From Mycobacterium kyorinense (GTDB taxonomy: Bacteria > Actinomycetota > Actinomycetes > Mycobacteriales > Mycobacteriaceae), in assembly GCF_001672775.1 (NCBI RefSeq), contig NZ_LZKJ01000109.1, positions 1 to 50,443 on the forward strand: 50,443 nucleotides of DNA, written 5' to 3'. Made by a program: the position numbers and the translations under genes. The notes under the pieces were generated by a model. That model saw only the letters and a list, made by a program, of their open reading frames with translations, was not told where the DNA came from and did not search any database. Of the stretch, positions 38,106-46,822 are shown piece after piece; the stretch's first letter is position 1; each line of letters opens with the position of its first letter.

Positions 38106-38118
38106 GGGCACCATCCGG

Positions 38119-38182
38119 CGCGAGCGTGCGTGTCCCCGGCCGACACGCCGAGGAAAACCCGGGTTTCCGCACGCTCGCTCGC
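38119..38182 (-). repeat. 64-bp inverted-repeat element, copy C (inverted orientation)
   Basis: Arms CGAGCGTGCG (38121-38130) and CGCACGCTCG (38169-38178) pair perfectly. An inner hairpin CGTGTC...GACACG lies at 38129-38146, and a second palindromic core AACCCGGGTT follows. On the reverse strand it lines up with copies at 26440 and 47449. It sits 14 bp after the accD6 stop and 3 bp before the stop of the convergent pseudogene, where it could terminate both. Confidence 0.65.
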
Positions 38183-38184
38183 AG

Positions 38185-39485
38185 TCAACTGCGACTGAGG
38201 ACCGTGGAAAGCGCCTGCTGCAGTTGCTTTTTCGGGTCGTTCGGCACGTCGTCGGAACGCCATTGCCACGAAATCGTCGGGCCGCATCAGGCGATAGCTC
38301 CGTCAGCTGTGCCCATCGATCATCGGCGTCGGCGGTCTCAGCTTCGGCACCAATACTGTGCACGTCGATCGAGACAGCCAGCCCGGCGGCTGCTCGATCG
38401 GCCGCGTTCGGCCATGGCGTTCCGGATGCACCGGTGAACAACGTGAAGCCAGGCCTGACCAAATCGAGCGTGGACAGGCGTCGACCCCCGCGCTCCACCC
38501 ACACATGCGGGACTCGGGTACCGGGCTGCCCCTCGCAACTCCTCCACGAGTGCCACGACGTCCGGGTCCGACGGCATGGGACCGTCGGAAAACACTGCGG
38601 CTGACCGGTATTGGCAGCCGGCGAGCAGCGCGAACATGGGCGCCTCTTCGGCGGCCGGCAACTGCGGCCGGTTGCCGTCCAACCGCGTGAAGCTCAGCGC
38701 CGGCCCGGGCAGCGACTGCCGCGCATTGAAGCGACCGACCGGGTGCCGTTCGGTGTAGCACGTGGCCAACACGCCCGGTCCGGCTGTGCCATTCAGAACG
38801 GCTGCCAGCTTCCAAGCCAAGTTGTGCGCACTCTGAATTGCGGTGTTGGCCCCGCCGGCCTTGAACGGCGGCATCGTATGGGCCGAATCGCCGACGAGAA
38901 AGACTCGGCCGCTTCGGAATTGATCGGCCACCCGCTCGTAGGGCTGCCACGGTGCCACGTCGACGACTTCCACATCGATCGACTCACCTGTCGCTGCGAG
39001 AAGCATCTGACGGCCATGCTGCACCGTGAACTGAGCGGCGGTATCCCCGCTGTCGGGGAAGTACGTGGTGATGGACATGCCGAAGTCTCACGCACCGGCA
39101 GGAATATCCCGTCCACATCGGCGTTCCCGACGTGCACGGCATCACCGTCGCCAAGCTCGGAACCAACGTTCGCCAGGGCGCGCGAAAGTAGACGAAGACG
39201 ACATAGATCGGCAGCGCCCCGCAGCTGGTTGTCGACACCCCGAGTGCGTCGCGGACTGGGCTGTGTACCCCGTCGGCGGCGACGAGATAGTCAGCACGCA
39301 CCGTCTCCGACATCGCCGAATCCGCCGTGCGCACAATGGCTGTGACGCCGACATCATCCTGTTCGAACGAGCAAAGCTCGGTCCCGTAGCGCACCTGGCT
39401 GCCGCAGCGACGGATATGGTCAGCAGTATCGGCTCGAATGCGCTTTGTGGACAGTATTGCCCGCCGGGTACTAGACGGACCGCCC
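38185..39485 (-). pseudogene. Decayed FAD-dependent aromatic monooxygenase (PheA/TfdB type)
   Basis: Pieces of one FAD monooxygenase occur in order on the minus strand in three frames. They are RYGTELCSFEQDD...YLVAADGVHSPVRDALGV (39485 to about 39170); VHVGNADVDGIFLPVRE (to about 39085); TTYFPDSGDTAAQF...RVFLVGDSAHTMPPFKAGG...GRFNARQSL (39070-38545); VPHVWVERGGRRLSTLDL...GFTLFTG (38510-38300); RPDDFVAMAFRRRAER; and a final LQQALSTVLSRS then TGA at 38187. At least four frame changes are needed. The N-terminal GxGxxG FAD-binding part is missing, cut off near the glpD stop. The original enzyme would have hydroxylated an aromatic ring using NAD(P)H. Sequencing error is unlikely to explain this many breaks together with a 5' truncation. 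Confidence 0.85.
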
Positions 39486-39492
39486 GGAGCCT

Positions 39493-41028
39493 CTAACCGA
39501 ACCGCGACACAAACTCCTCGGCCACCCCGACGACCCGCTCGCGATCCGCCGCCACCAACCCGATCCGGGTTCGGCGATCGACGATGTCGTCGACGTCGAG
39601 CGCGCCCTCATGGGTGATGGCGTACTCGAATTCCGCGCGGATGACGTCGATGCCGTCGGCGACCGGTTCGGTGGGGCGCTCACAAGTGGCGGCAGCGACG
39701 ACGTTTGCCGCTTCGGCCCCGAATCGCGCGATCAGCGACTCCGGCAGATCCGTCGTCAGGGCCACCTCGGTTCCCGGGTTGGTCATTGCACCGACGAGCG
39801 GCAGATTGCGGGTCCGGCATGCACCGGCCGTCAGCCCGCGCAGTTCGACCGCGCGGTCGAGCACGTCCTGGGCCATGTGCCGGTATTCGGTGAGCTTGCC
39901 GCCGATGACGCTGATGACACCCGTGGTGGATTCGACGACGGCGTGATCGCGCGAGATGTCGGCGGTGTGGCCGGCGCCGGTGTCGATCAGCGGCCGCAGT
40001 CCCGCGTAAGCCCCGATGACGTCAGAGGCGTCCAGTGTGGTCTCCAGCGCGGTGTTGACCGTCGCCAGCAGAAAGTCAATCTCAGCCGACGTCGGTTGGG
40101 GCACATCGGGAATCGGCCCGGGGGCATCCTCGTCGGTCAGGCCGAGATAGACCCGGCCCAGCTGCTCGGGCATAGCGAACACAAAGCGGTTGAGTTCGCC
40201 GGGAATCGGAATGGTCAGCGCCGCAGTCGGATTGCCGAAGACCTCAGCGTCGAAGACCAAGTGTGTCCCGCGGCTGGGCCGTAGCTTCAACGCCGCATCG
40301 ACCTCGCCGGCCCATACTCCGGCCGCGTTGATGACCGCACGGGCCGATACGTCGAATGATTCGCCGGTGCGCTGATCGGTAAGCCGCACCGAGTCTCCGG
40401 CCGCCTCGGATGCCGCCACATAGTTGAGAATTCGAGCGCCGTGTTGCGCCGCGGTTCGCACGACCGCGGTAACCAGTCGGGCGTCGTCGATCAGTTGGCC
40501 GTCGTAGGCCAGCAGGCCGCCGTCGAGGCCGTCGCGCCGCACGGTGAGGGACATGTCGATGACGCGCTGCGCGGTAATGCGGTGTGATCTCGGCAGTACC
40601 GATGCCGGAGTGCCGGCCAGCTTGCGCAGCGCGTCGCCCGCCAGAAACCCGGCACGCACCAGCGCCCGCTCGGCACGGCCCATCGACGGCAGCAATGGGA
40701 CCAGTTGCGGCATCGCGCGAACCAGGTGAGGAGCGTTGCGAGTCATCAGGATTCCGCGCTCGACGGCGCTGCGTCGCGCAATGCCCACGTTCCCGGTGGC
40801 CAGATACCGCAGACCACCGTGGACCAGCTTCGAACTCCACCGGCTGGTACCGAACGCGAAATCGTGCTTCTCGACCAACGCCACCCGCAAATCGCGCGAG
40901 GCGGCGTCCAGCGCAATACCGGCGCCGGTGATGCCGCCGCCGATCACGACGACGTCCAGCGGCGCACCGTCGGCCAGGGCGGTCAGGTCGGCGGTCCGGC
41001 GTGCCGCGTTGAGTGCAGCCGACATCAA
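39493..41028 (-). CDS. glpD: Aerobic glycerol-3-phosphate dehydrogenase (FAD)
   Basis: A 511-residue GlpD (glpD1, Rv2249c-like). It oxidises sn-glycerol-3-phosphate to dihydroxyacetone phosphate and sends electrons to the quinone pool at the membrane. The N-terminal FAD motif is VVIGGGITGAGIALDAASRD, followed by SSKLVHGGLRYL, both hallmark GlpD sequences. GAYAGLRPLI near residue 345 and VVESTTGVISVIGGKLTEYR near 370 form the FAD/substrate region. The C-terminal helical cap extends to 511. It overlaps its TetR regulator gene by 4 bp (ATGA). The stop is followed within a few bases by the truncated monooxygenase. Confidence 0.95.
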   Translation of the reverse strand: MMSAALNAARRTADLTALADGAPLDVVVIGGGITGAGIALDAASRDLRVALVEKHDFAFGTSRWSSKLVHGGLRYLATGNVGIARRSAVERGILMTRNAPHLVRAMPQLVPLLPSMGRAERALVRAGFLAGDALRKLAGTPASVLPRSHRITAQRVIDMSLTVRRDGLDGGLLAYDGQLIDDARLVTAVVRTAAQHGARILNYVAASEAAGDSVRLTDQRTGESFDVSARAVINAAGVWAGEVDAALKLRPSRGTHLVFDAEVFGNPTAALTIPIPGELNRFVFAMPEQLGRVYLGLTDEDAPGPIPDVPQPTSAEIDFLLATVNTALETTLDASDVIGAYAGLRPLIDTGAGHTADISRDHAVVESTTGVISVIGGKLTEYRHMAQDVLDRAVELRGLTAGACRTRNLPLVGAMTNPGTEVALTTDLPESLIARFGAEAANVVAAATCERPTEPVADGIDVIRAEFEYAITHEGALDVDDIVDRRTRIGLVAADRERVVGVAEEFVSRFG

Positions 41029-41588
41029 GACAAATATCCGTTCAGTGCGTAGCGCAGCTCGTCGGCCAGCGCGTGGGCAGTTAGCACGGGCTGCACAATC
41101 TGGGCCGATTGAACTGTCGACTGGGTGATCAGCAGCACCATCGCGGCAAGGCGGCGTGGGTCGCCCGGGCGCACACTGCCGTCGCGTTGGGCCGCGTTCA
41201 GGTTCTCGGCGAGCGTTTCGAGAAGCACCTGCTGGCTGGTGCCGAGCCGCTGGGTGAAGTAGGTGATAGCCAGTTCCGAACGCAGCAACGCCATTACCAG
41301 TTCGTCGTCCCGCAGGCGCTCGGCCAGTGCGACTACCCGGTCTACCAGCGCCTCACGGCCTTTGCCCGCCGGCGGCACCTCGTCGAGGGTGGCCGCAATG
41401 CGGGCGGTGAGCAGGTCGGCCAGGATCGACTGAGTGTCTGGCCAGCGCCGATAGACGGTCGGCCGGCTCACGCCGGCCCGGCGGGCGATCTCGGCCAGCG
41501 TCACCCGTTCCACACCGAAGTCGCGGACGCAGCTCGCGGCGCCGGCCAATATCCGGTCGGCGACCGATGCGTTACTGATTGACAGCAT
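41025..41588 (-). CDS. TetR-family transcriptional regulator (Rv2250c-like)
   Basis: A 187-residue TetR regulator. The N-terminal helix-turn-helix is VTLAEIARRAGVSRPTVYRR (about residues 28-47). The ligand-binding C-terminal domain is helical, with no recognised ligand motif. The frame is open to 41693, but ATG 41588 gives the usual N-terminus and sits 7 nt after TACAGT (41602-41597), a good -10, so a leaderless mRNA is likely. It is first in an operon with glpD and divergent from the FAD oxidase with only 17 bp between start codons; control of both is likely. The ligand may be a glycerol- or lipid-derived molecule, which is inference. Confidence 0.9.
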   Translation of the reverse strand: MLSISNASVADRILAGAASCVRDFGVERVTLAEIARRAGVSRPTVYRRWPDTQSILADLLTARIAATLDEVPPAGKGREALVDRVVALAERLRDDELVMALLRSELAITYFTQRLGTSQQVLLETLAENLNAAQRDGSVRPGDPRRLAAMVLLITQSTVQSAQIVQPVLTAHALADELRYALNGYLS

Positions 41589-41608
41589 GTGTAATACTGT
41601 AACGCATG
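41586..41608. promoter_or_regulatory. Back-to-back leaderless promoters and candidate TetR operator
   Basis: Imperfect inverted repeat from CATG (41586) to CATG (41608): CATGTGTAATACT against CATGCGTTACAGT on the other strand, 9 of 13 matching. Both start codons (41588 minus, 41606 plus) are inside it. Minus -10 TACAGT (41602-41597) and plus -10 TACTGT (41595-41600) overlap. Binding here would block both genes. Confidence 0.55.
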
Positions 41609-43210
41609 TCTGACGCGTTGCGCCCACCGATGAAATGGAACGCCTGGGGCGACCCGGCGGCGGCCAAGCCGCTCTCCGACGGGATCCGCTCACTGCTCGA
41701 ACAGGCTCTCGGCGTGGCGGATGCGGACGCCACCGAACTGCAGGCCGACCAGGTCCAGCTACGTCCGTCGGCGCTTAGCGACGACGACCGCGCCGCGCTG
41801 GCCGCGATCGTGGGGGCCGACTACTGTCTCGCCGACCACCACGACCGACTGTTGCACGCCGGCGGCAAGTCGACACTGGATTTGTTGCGGCGCAAGGATT
41901 CCGATGAGCAGGATGCCCCCGATGCGGTGCTGTTGCCCGGTAGCGACGACGAGGTCGCCGCGATTCTGCAGTACTGCTCGCAGCACGGAATCGCCGTCGT
42001 CCCGTTCGGCGGCGGCACCAGTGTGGTTGGTGGACTTGACCCGGCCCGTGGCGGGTTCAGTGCCGTGGTGTCGCTGGACCTGCGCCGCTTCGACCAGCTG
42101 CTGGCGCTCGACGAGGTATCCGGCGAGGCTGAGTTCGGCGCCGGAGTCACCGGTCCGGAGGCGGAGCGTCTGCTGGGCGAGCAGGGCTTCTCGCTTGGAC
42201 ATTTCCCGCAAAGCTTCGAATTCGCAAGCTTGGGCGGATTTGCCGCGACGCGCTCGTCGGGCCAGGACTCGGCGGGATACGGACGGTTCGACGACATGGT
42301 CCGCGGGCTACGGGCGATCACCCCGGCGGGCGTGCTGGATCTGGGCCGCGCCCCGCAGTCGGCGGCCGGGCCGGATCTACGCCAACTGCTGCTCGGCTCG
42401 GAGGGTGTCTTCGGCGTCATCACCCAGGTGCGGGTACGCGTTCATCCGGTGCCGGAGACCGCTCGCTATGAGGCGTGGTCATTTCCCGACTTCGCCACTG
42501 GCACAGCGGCGCTGCGTGCCGTGACCCAAACCGGTACCGGCCCGACAGTCATCCGGCTCTCGGATGAAGCCGAGACCGGCGTCAACCTCGCCACCACCGA
42601 GTCGATCGGCGAATCGCAAATCACCGGAGGGTGCCTGGCGATCACCGTGTTCGAGGGAACGACGGCGCACGCCGAGAGCCGGCACGCTGAAACGCGGGCG
42701 GTGCTCGAGGCGCACGGCGGCACATCGCTGGGCGAAGCACCGGCGCGGGCCTGGGAACACGGCCGCTTCGGGGCGCCGTATCTGCGCGATTCGCTGCTGG
42801 CGGCCGGCGCACTGTGTGAGACGCTCGAGACAGCCACCACCTGGTCGAACATCCCTTCACTCAAGTCTGCGGTCACCGACGCATTGACGGGCGCGCTCGC
42901 AGAATCCGGCACACCGGCTCTGGTGCTGTGCCACATTTCGCATGTGTACGCCACCGGCGCTTCGCTGTACTTCACCGTGGTGGCCGGGCAACGCGGCAAT
43001 CCGCTCGAGCAGTGGCGCGCCGCCAAGACCGCCGCATCGGATGCGATCGTGGCGACTGGCGGGACAATCACCCATCACCACGCCGTCGGTGCCGATCACC
43101 GGCCCTGGATGGCCAACGAAGTGGGTGAGTTGGGCGTGCAGGTGTTGCGGGCGGTGAAGTCGACGCTCGATCCCGCTGGAATCCTCAACCCCGGCAAGCT
43201 GATTCCGTGA
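41606..43210 (+). CDS. FAD-linked oxidase, alkyldihydroxyacetonephosphate synthase-like (Rv2251-like)
   Basis: A 534-residue VAO/PCMH-family flavoprotein. The FAD-binding domain (about 100-290) has VLLPGSDDEVAAILQYCSQH, the PP-loop VPFGGGTSVVGGLDP and SLGGFAATRSSGQDSAGYGR. The C-terminal cap (about 300-534) ends in LDPAGILNPGKLIP. It is closest in kind to AGPS, which makes ether lipids from acyl-DHAP and fatty alcohol; the C-terminal GGTITHHHAVGADHRPWM supplies the active-site His-His. Ether-lipid synthesis, D-lactate-like oxidation or another 2-hydroxy acid oxidation all remain possible. Its neighbours are glpD, which makes DHAP, and a lipid kinase overlapping by 4 bp, which favours a lipid role. 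Confidence 0.88.
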   Translation: MSDALRPPMKWNAWGDPAAAKPLSDGIRSLLEQALGVADADATELQADQVQLRPSALSDDDRAALAAIVGADYCLADHHDRLLHAGGKSTLDLLRRKDSDEQDAPDAVLLPGSDDEVAAILQYCSQHGIAVVPFGGGTSVVGGLDPARGGFSAVVSLDLRRFDQLLALDEVSGEAEFGAGVTGPEAERLLGEQGFSLGHFPQSFEFASLGGFAATRSSGQDSAGYGRFDDMVRGLRAITPAGVLDLGRAPQSAAGPDLRQLLLGSEGVFGVITQVRVRVHPVPETARYEAWSFPDFATGTAALRAVTQTGTGPTVIRLSDEAETGVNLATTESIGESQITGGCLAITVFEGTTAHAESRHAETRAVLEAHGGTSLGEAPARAWEHGRFGAPYLRDSLLAAGALCETLETATTWSNIPSLKSAVTDALTGALAESGTPALVLCHISHVYATGASLYFTVVAGQRGNPLEQWRAAKTAASDAIVATGGTITHHHAVGADHRPWMANEVGELGVQVLRAVKSTLDPAGILNPGKLIP

Positions 43211-44133
43211 CAGCCGCACAGCGGGAGATCGCCCAGGTGACGATGCTCACCAATCCGGCGTCGGGGCACGGAAACGCGCCACACGCCACAGAGAAGGCGA
43301 CAGCGCGACTTCAGCAGCGTGGTGTCGACGTCGTTGGAATCGTTGGCACCGACGCCGAACACGCGCGTCGCCTGCTGTGTGAGGCCCTCGACCGCGGCAC
43401 TGACGCGCTGGTCGTCGTCGGCGGCGACGGGGTGATCGCGGACGCGCTACAGGCCTTGGCCGGCACCGATATTCCGCTCGGAATCGTTCCGGCGGGAACC
43501 GGCAACGACCATGCCCGCGAATACCAGATACCCACCAAGGACCCGGCGGCGGCCGCCGACGTCGTCGCCGACGGCTACACCGAAACCGTTGACCTGGGCC
43601 GTATTCGCGCCCGCAACGGAGTCGTCAAATGGTTCGGCACGGTCGCGGCAACCGGATTCGACTCGCTGGTAAGCGATCGGACCAATCGGATGCGCTGGCC
43701 CCGTGGACGGATGCGCTACAACCTGGCGATCCTCGCGGAGCTCTCGCAGCTGCGGCTGCTGCCGTTTCGGCTGGCGTTCGACGGCGGCGACGAGATCGTC
43801 ACCGACCTCACCTTGGCAGCTTTCGGTAATACCCGTAGCTATGGCGGTGGAATGATGATCTGCCCCAACGCCGATCATGCCGACGGGAAACTCGACATCA
43901 CGATGATCCACTCCGCCTCGCGTGCCCGGCTGATCCGGTTGTTCCCCACGGTGTACAAGGGCACCCATGTCAACCTCGACGAAGTGACGACGGCGCGTGC
44001 GGTGTCGGTCGAGGTCGACTCACCCGGCATCAACGCCTACGCCGACGGCGACTTCGCCTGCGCGTTGCCCGCTGAGATCTCGGCCGTTCCCCGCGCGTTG
44101 CAGATCCTGCGGCCTACCCCACGCCCCGACTGA
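43207..44133 (+). CDS. Diacylglycerol/lipid kinase (Rv2252-like)
   Basis: A 308-residue DAGK-catalytic-domain kinase. The nucleotide-binding loop is VVVGGDGVIADALQALAG (about 73-90), followed by GIVPAGTGNDHARE (about 95-108). The C-terminal beta-sandwich has AFGNTRSYGGGMMICPNADH and the last strand INAYADGDF, matching the YegS/DgkB fold. M. tuberculosis Rv2252 phosphorylates diacylglycerol and feeds PIM synthesis at the inner membrane. The GTG start overlaps the FAD-oxidase stop (GTGA). Its 3' end overlaps the convergent DUF3145 gene by 20 bp. The exact lipid substrate is taken from the homologue, not shown here. Confidence 0.92.
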   Translation: MTAAQREIAQVTMLTNPASGHGNAPHATEKATARLQQRGVDVVGIVGTDAEHARRLLCEALDRGTDALVVVGGDGVIADALQALAGTDIPLGIVPAGTGNDHAREYQIPTKDPAAAADVVADGYTETVDLGRIRARNGVVKWFGTVAATGFDSLVSDRTNRMRWPRGRMRYNLAILAELSQLRLLPFRLAFDGGDEIVTDLTLAAFGNTRSYGGGMMICPNADHADGKLDITMIHSASRARLIRLFPTVYKGTHVNLDEVTTARAVSVEVDSPGINAYADGDFACALPAEISAVPRALQILRPTPRPD

Positions 44134-44626
44134 GCCAGGAGACCTCGGCGCCGTCGCCGCCGTCGCGGTAGGCCTCGAGAGCCTCGTCCCAGGCGGTGCC
44201 CAGCGCCGAATCCAGCTCGGCGGCCAACGCGTCGGCGCCCGCGGCCATCATCGCGCGCAGCCGCATCTCGCCGACCATCACGTCGCCGTTGGCGCTCATC
44301 GCGCCGCTCCACAGTCCCAGCTGCGGCGTGTGGCTGAACCGCAGACCGTCGACGCCGGGACTGGCGTCCTCGGTGACCTCGAACCGCAGCACCGACCAGG
44401 ATCGCAGCGCATTGGCCAGCCGCGCGCCGGTGCCCACCGGGCCGACCCAGTTGGTCACCGCGCGGAGTTGCCCGGGCATCGCCGGTTGCGGCGTCCAGGT
44501 CAGGTTCGCGGTGGCTTCCAGAGTCGACGACAGCGCCCACTCGACATGCGGGCATACCGCGGCCGGCGAAGCGTGGATGTACACCACGCCCGTCGCCGCG
44601 TCGGCGAACTGGTTCGACGCACGCAT
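44114..44626 (-). CDS. DUF3145 family protein (Rv2256c-like)
   Basis: A 170-residue actinobacterial protein of the DUF3145 family. Recognised parts are TGVVYIHASPAAVCPHVEWALSS near residue 12, MPGQLRAVTNW near 50 and VMVGEMRLRAMMAAGADALA near 115. There is no signal peptide or membrane segment, and no known catalytic motif. AAGGAG 7 nt before ATG supports the start. M. tuberculosis has extra genes (Rv2253-Rv2255c) between the kinase and this gene that are absent here. Upstream, 120 bp to the next gene show no clear regulatory motif. The function is unknown. Confidence 0.88.
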   Translation of the reverse strand: MRASNQFADAATGVVYIHASPAAVCPHVEWALSSTLEATANLTWTPQPAMPGQLRAVTNWVGPVGTGARLANALRSWSVLRFEVTEDASPGVDGLRFSHTPQLGLWSGAMSANGDVMVGEMRLRAMMAAGADALAAELDSALGTAWDEALEAYRDGGDGAEVSWLSRGVG

Positions 44627-44746
44627 CTTGCTGCTCCTTCGGCTCCACGAGGGACGTCTTCCCCAACGGCCTGGTGAATCCGACGAGCGTCTGCAGATGA
44701 ATTTGTGGCTTGCGTGTCTATTGTGCCTCGTGAGACCCCTGTTGCG

Positions 44747-45571
44747 CTAGTCCGCCGCGTATTCCGATATCACAGCGTCGGAGAGCGCCGGCCACACGGG
44801 CAGCGCCCACTCCCCGAAATCCCGGTCGGTCAGAACAATCAGGGCCAGCTCAGCCCCTGGATCTGCCCAGATGAACGTGCCCGACTGACCGAAATGACCG
44901 TAGGTCGCCGACGAGTTCTTGCCGCCTGTCCAGTGCGGTGATTTGGAGCTTTTGATCTCGAACCCCAGCCCCCAGTCGTTGGGCCGCTGCACGCCATATC
45001 CCGGCAACACGCCGTCCAGGCCCGGGAACTGCACGGCGGTGGCCTCGGCGTGCATCTGCGCCGACACCGTCGCTGGGCGCAACAGGTCGGCGGCGAACGC
45101 CGTCAGATCCGACAGCGTCGACCTCACGCCGAACCCGGCTGCCTGCGCGCCGCCCACCAGCGCGGTAGTCGTCATCCCCAGCGGCTCGAAAACCGCTTCG
45201 GTGAGGTACCGACCGAACTCGATGCCCGACGCCTGCTGCACCGTCTCGGCCAACACCGTGAACCCTTGGTTGGAATACATCCGGCGGGAACCGGGCTTGG
45301 CCAGCGTCTGGTCGGAGTGCATGGCCAACCCGGAGGCGTGCGCCAGCAGGTGCCGGACGGTGACTCCGGGCGGGCCGGCCGCAGTGTCCAGGTCGACGAC
45401 GCCCTCCTCGACGGCGATCTGGACGGCCCGGGCCACCAGCGGCTTGGTCACCGACGCCAGCTCGAATTGCCGAGCGGGGTCCCCGTGGGTGGCCACGGTG
45501 CCGGAGCGGTCGACGACGGCGGCGACGGCGGTGGGGACCGGCCAGTCGTCGAGCGCGTCGAGTGCAGCCAT
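44747..45571 (-). CDS. Serine hydrolase, class C beta-lactamase/penicillin-binding-protein fold (Rv2257c-like)
   Basis: A 274-residue protein with the beta-lactamase-related fold. The nucleophile motif SxxK is SVTK in FELASVTKPLVARAV (about residues 40-43). The YxN motif is YSN in SRRMYSNQGFTVLAETV near 99, and the third-strand region is YGHFGQSGTFIWADPGAE near 225-242. No signal peptide is evident, so it is probably a cytosolic esterase or peptidase rather than a true beta-lactamase. It is shorter than typical AmpC (about 360 residues). The gene begins 26 bp from the 56-bp tandem repeat and is divergent from mscR. Substrate unknown. Confidence 0.88.
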   Translation of the reverse strand: MAALDALDDWPVPTAVAAVVDRSGTVATHGDPARQFELASVTKPLVARAVQIAVEEGVVDLDTAAGPPGVTVRHLLAHASGLAMHSDQTLAKPGSRRMYSNQGFTVLAETVQQASGIEFGRYLTEAVFEPLGMTTTALVGGAQAAGFGVRSTLSDLTAFAADLLRPATVSAQMHAEATAVQFPGLDGVLPGYGVQRPNDWGLGFEIKSSKSPHWTGGKNSSATYGHFGQSGTFIWADPGAELALIVLTDRDFGEWALPVWPALSDAVISEYAAD

Positions 45572-45597
45572 CGCGGCCGAGCCTAGCCACCGCGCCC

Positions 45598-45734
45598 TTT
45601 GCGATCGCCGCTAGGTTCGACGGCGGCGACCCGCCGCACTCGGCTTCGCCGAGTTTGCGATCGCCGCTAGGTTGGACGGCGGCGACCCGCTGCACTCGGC
45701 TTCGCCGAGTTTGCGATCGCCGCTAGGTTAGACG
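45598..45734. repeat. 56-bp tandem repeat (about 2.4 copies) in the mscR promoter
   Basis: Units start at 45598, 45654 and 45710, and the last ends at 45734. Units 1 and 2 differ at only a few bases. Each contains TTTGCGATCGCCGCTAGGTT, then GACGGCGGCGACCCGC and a hairpin CTCGGC-TTC-GCCGAG. TAGGTT occurs at 45612, 45668 and 45724; the last is 7 nt before the mscR ATG and would be its -10 box. Copy number may vary between strains. Confidence 0.85.
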
Positions 45735-45736
45735 CC

Positions 45737-46822
45737 ATGAGTCAGACAGTGCGCGGCGTGGTTTCACGAAAGAAGGGCGAACCGGTCGAGTTGGTCGACA
45801 TCGTCATCCCCGACCCGGGCCCGGGCGAGGTGGTGGTCGACGTGACCGCCTGCGGGGTGTGCCACACCGACTTGACCTACCGCGAAGGCGGTATCAACGA
45901 CGACTACCCGTTCCTGCTCGGGCATGAAGCGGCGGGCACCGTCGAATCGGTCGGACCGGACGTGACCGCCGTCGAACCAGGCGACTTCGTGATCCTCAAC
46001 TGGCGTGCGGTCTGCGGGCAGTGCCGCGCCTGCAAACGTGGCAGGCCGCATCTGTGCTTCGACACGTTCAACGCCGAACAGAAGATGACGCTGACCGACG
46101 GCACCGAGTTGACACCGGCGCTGGGTATCGGGGCGTTCGCCGACAAAACCCTTGTGCACCAAGGACAGTGCACCAAAGTCGACCCGGCGGCCGACCCGGC
46201 GGTGGCCGGCCTGCTGGGCTGCGGCGTGATGGCCGGGCTGGGTGCGGCCATCAACACCGGGGCCGTCACCCGCGACGACACCGTCGCAGTGATCGGTTGC
46301 GGCGGTGTCGGTGACGCCGCGATCGCGGGGGCAGCGCTGGTCGGCGCACGCCGGATCATCGCCGTCGATACCGACAACACCAAACTGGACTGGGCACGCA
46401 GCTTCGGAGCGACCCACACCGTCAACGCGCGCGAAGTCGACGTCGTCAAAACCATCCAGGACCTCACCGACGGCTTCGGCGCCAACGTGGTGATCGACGC
46501 CGTCGGTCGACCCGAAACGTGGGAGCAGGCGTTCTATGCTCGTGATCTCGCGGGAACTGTTGTGCTGGTGGGGGTTCCGACGCCTGACATGCGCATCGAC
46601 ATGCCGCTGGTGGACTTCTTCTCACATGGCGGCGCGCTGAAGTCTTCGTGGTATGGCGACTGTCTGCCCGAGCGTGACTTCCCCACCCTGATCGATCTGT
46701 ATCTGCAGGGCCGGTTACCGCTGGAGAAGTTCGTCTCCGAACGGATCGGCCTCGGCGACGTCGATGAGGCGTTTCACAAGATGCACGACGGTAAGGTGCT
46801 GCGCTCGGTGGTGATGTTGTGA
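45737..46822 (+). CDS. mscR: S-nitrosomycothiol reductase / mycothiol-dependent formaldehyde dehydrogenase
   Basis: A 361-residue zinc alcohol dehydrogenase of class III type, acting on S-hydroxymethyl- and S-nitroso-mycothiol with NAD. The catalytic-zinc ligands are Cys in [16 protein letters not shown] and His in LGHEAAG, with a later Cys in [13 protein letters not shown]. The structural-zinc Cys cluster is [15 protein letters not shown]. The Rossmann motif is [18 protein letters not shown]. It protects against formaldehyde and nitric oxide. It is immediately preceded by the tandem repeat and TAGGTT -10 box, so the transcript is probably leaderless. It overlaps the MBL-fold gene by 4 bp. 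Confidence 0.96.
   Translation: MSQTVRGVVSRKKGEPVELVDIVIPDPGPGEVVVDVTACGVCHTDLTYREGGINDDYPFLLGHEAAGTVESVGPDVTAVEPGDFVILNWRAVCGQCRACKRGRPHLCFDTFNAEQKMTLTDGTELTPALGIGAFADKTLVHQGQCTKVDPAADPAVAGLLGCGVMAGLGAAINTGAVTRDDTVAVIGCGGVGDAAIAGAALVGARRIIAVDTDNTKLDWARSFGATHTVNAREVDVVKTIQDLTDGFGANVVIDAVGRPETWEQAFYARDLAGTVVLVGVPTPDMRIDMPLVDFFSHGGALKSSWYGDCLPERDFPTLIDLYLQGRLPLEKFVSERIGLGDVDEAFHKMHDGKVLRSVVML

Noticed and set aside
45598..45734. CRISPR-like array
   Set aside because: Units are contiguous direct repeats without distinct spacers; a simple tandem repeat with no cas genes nearby.
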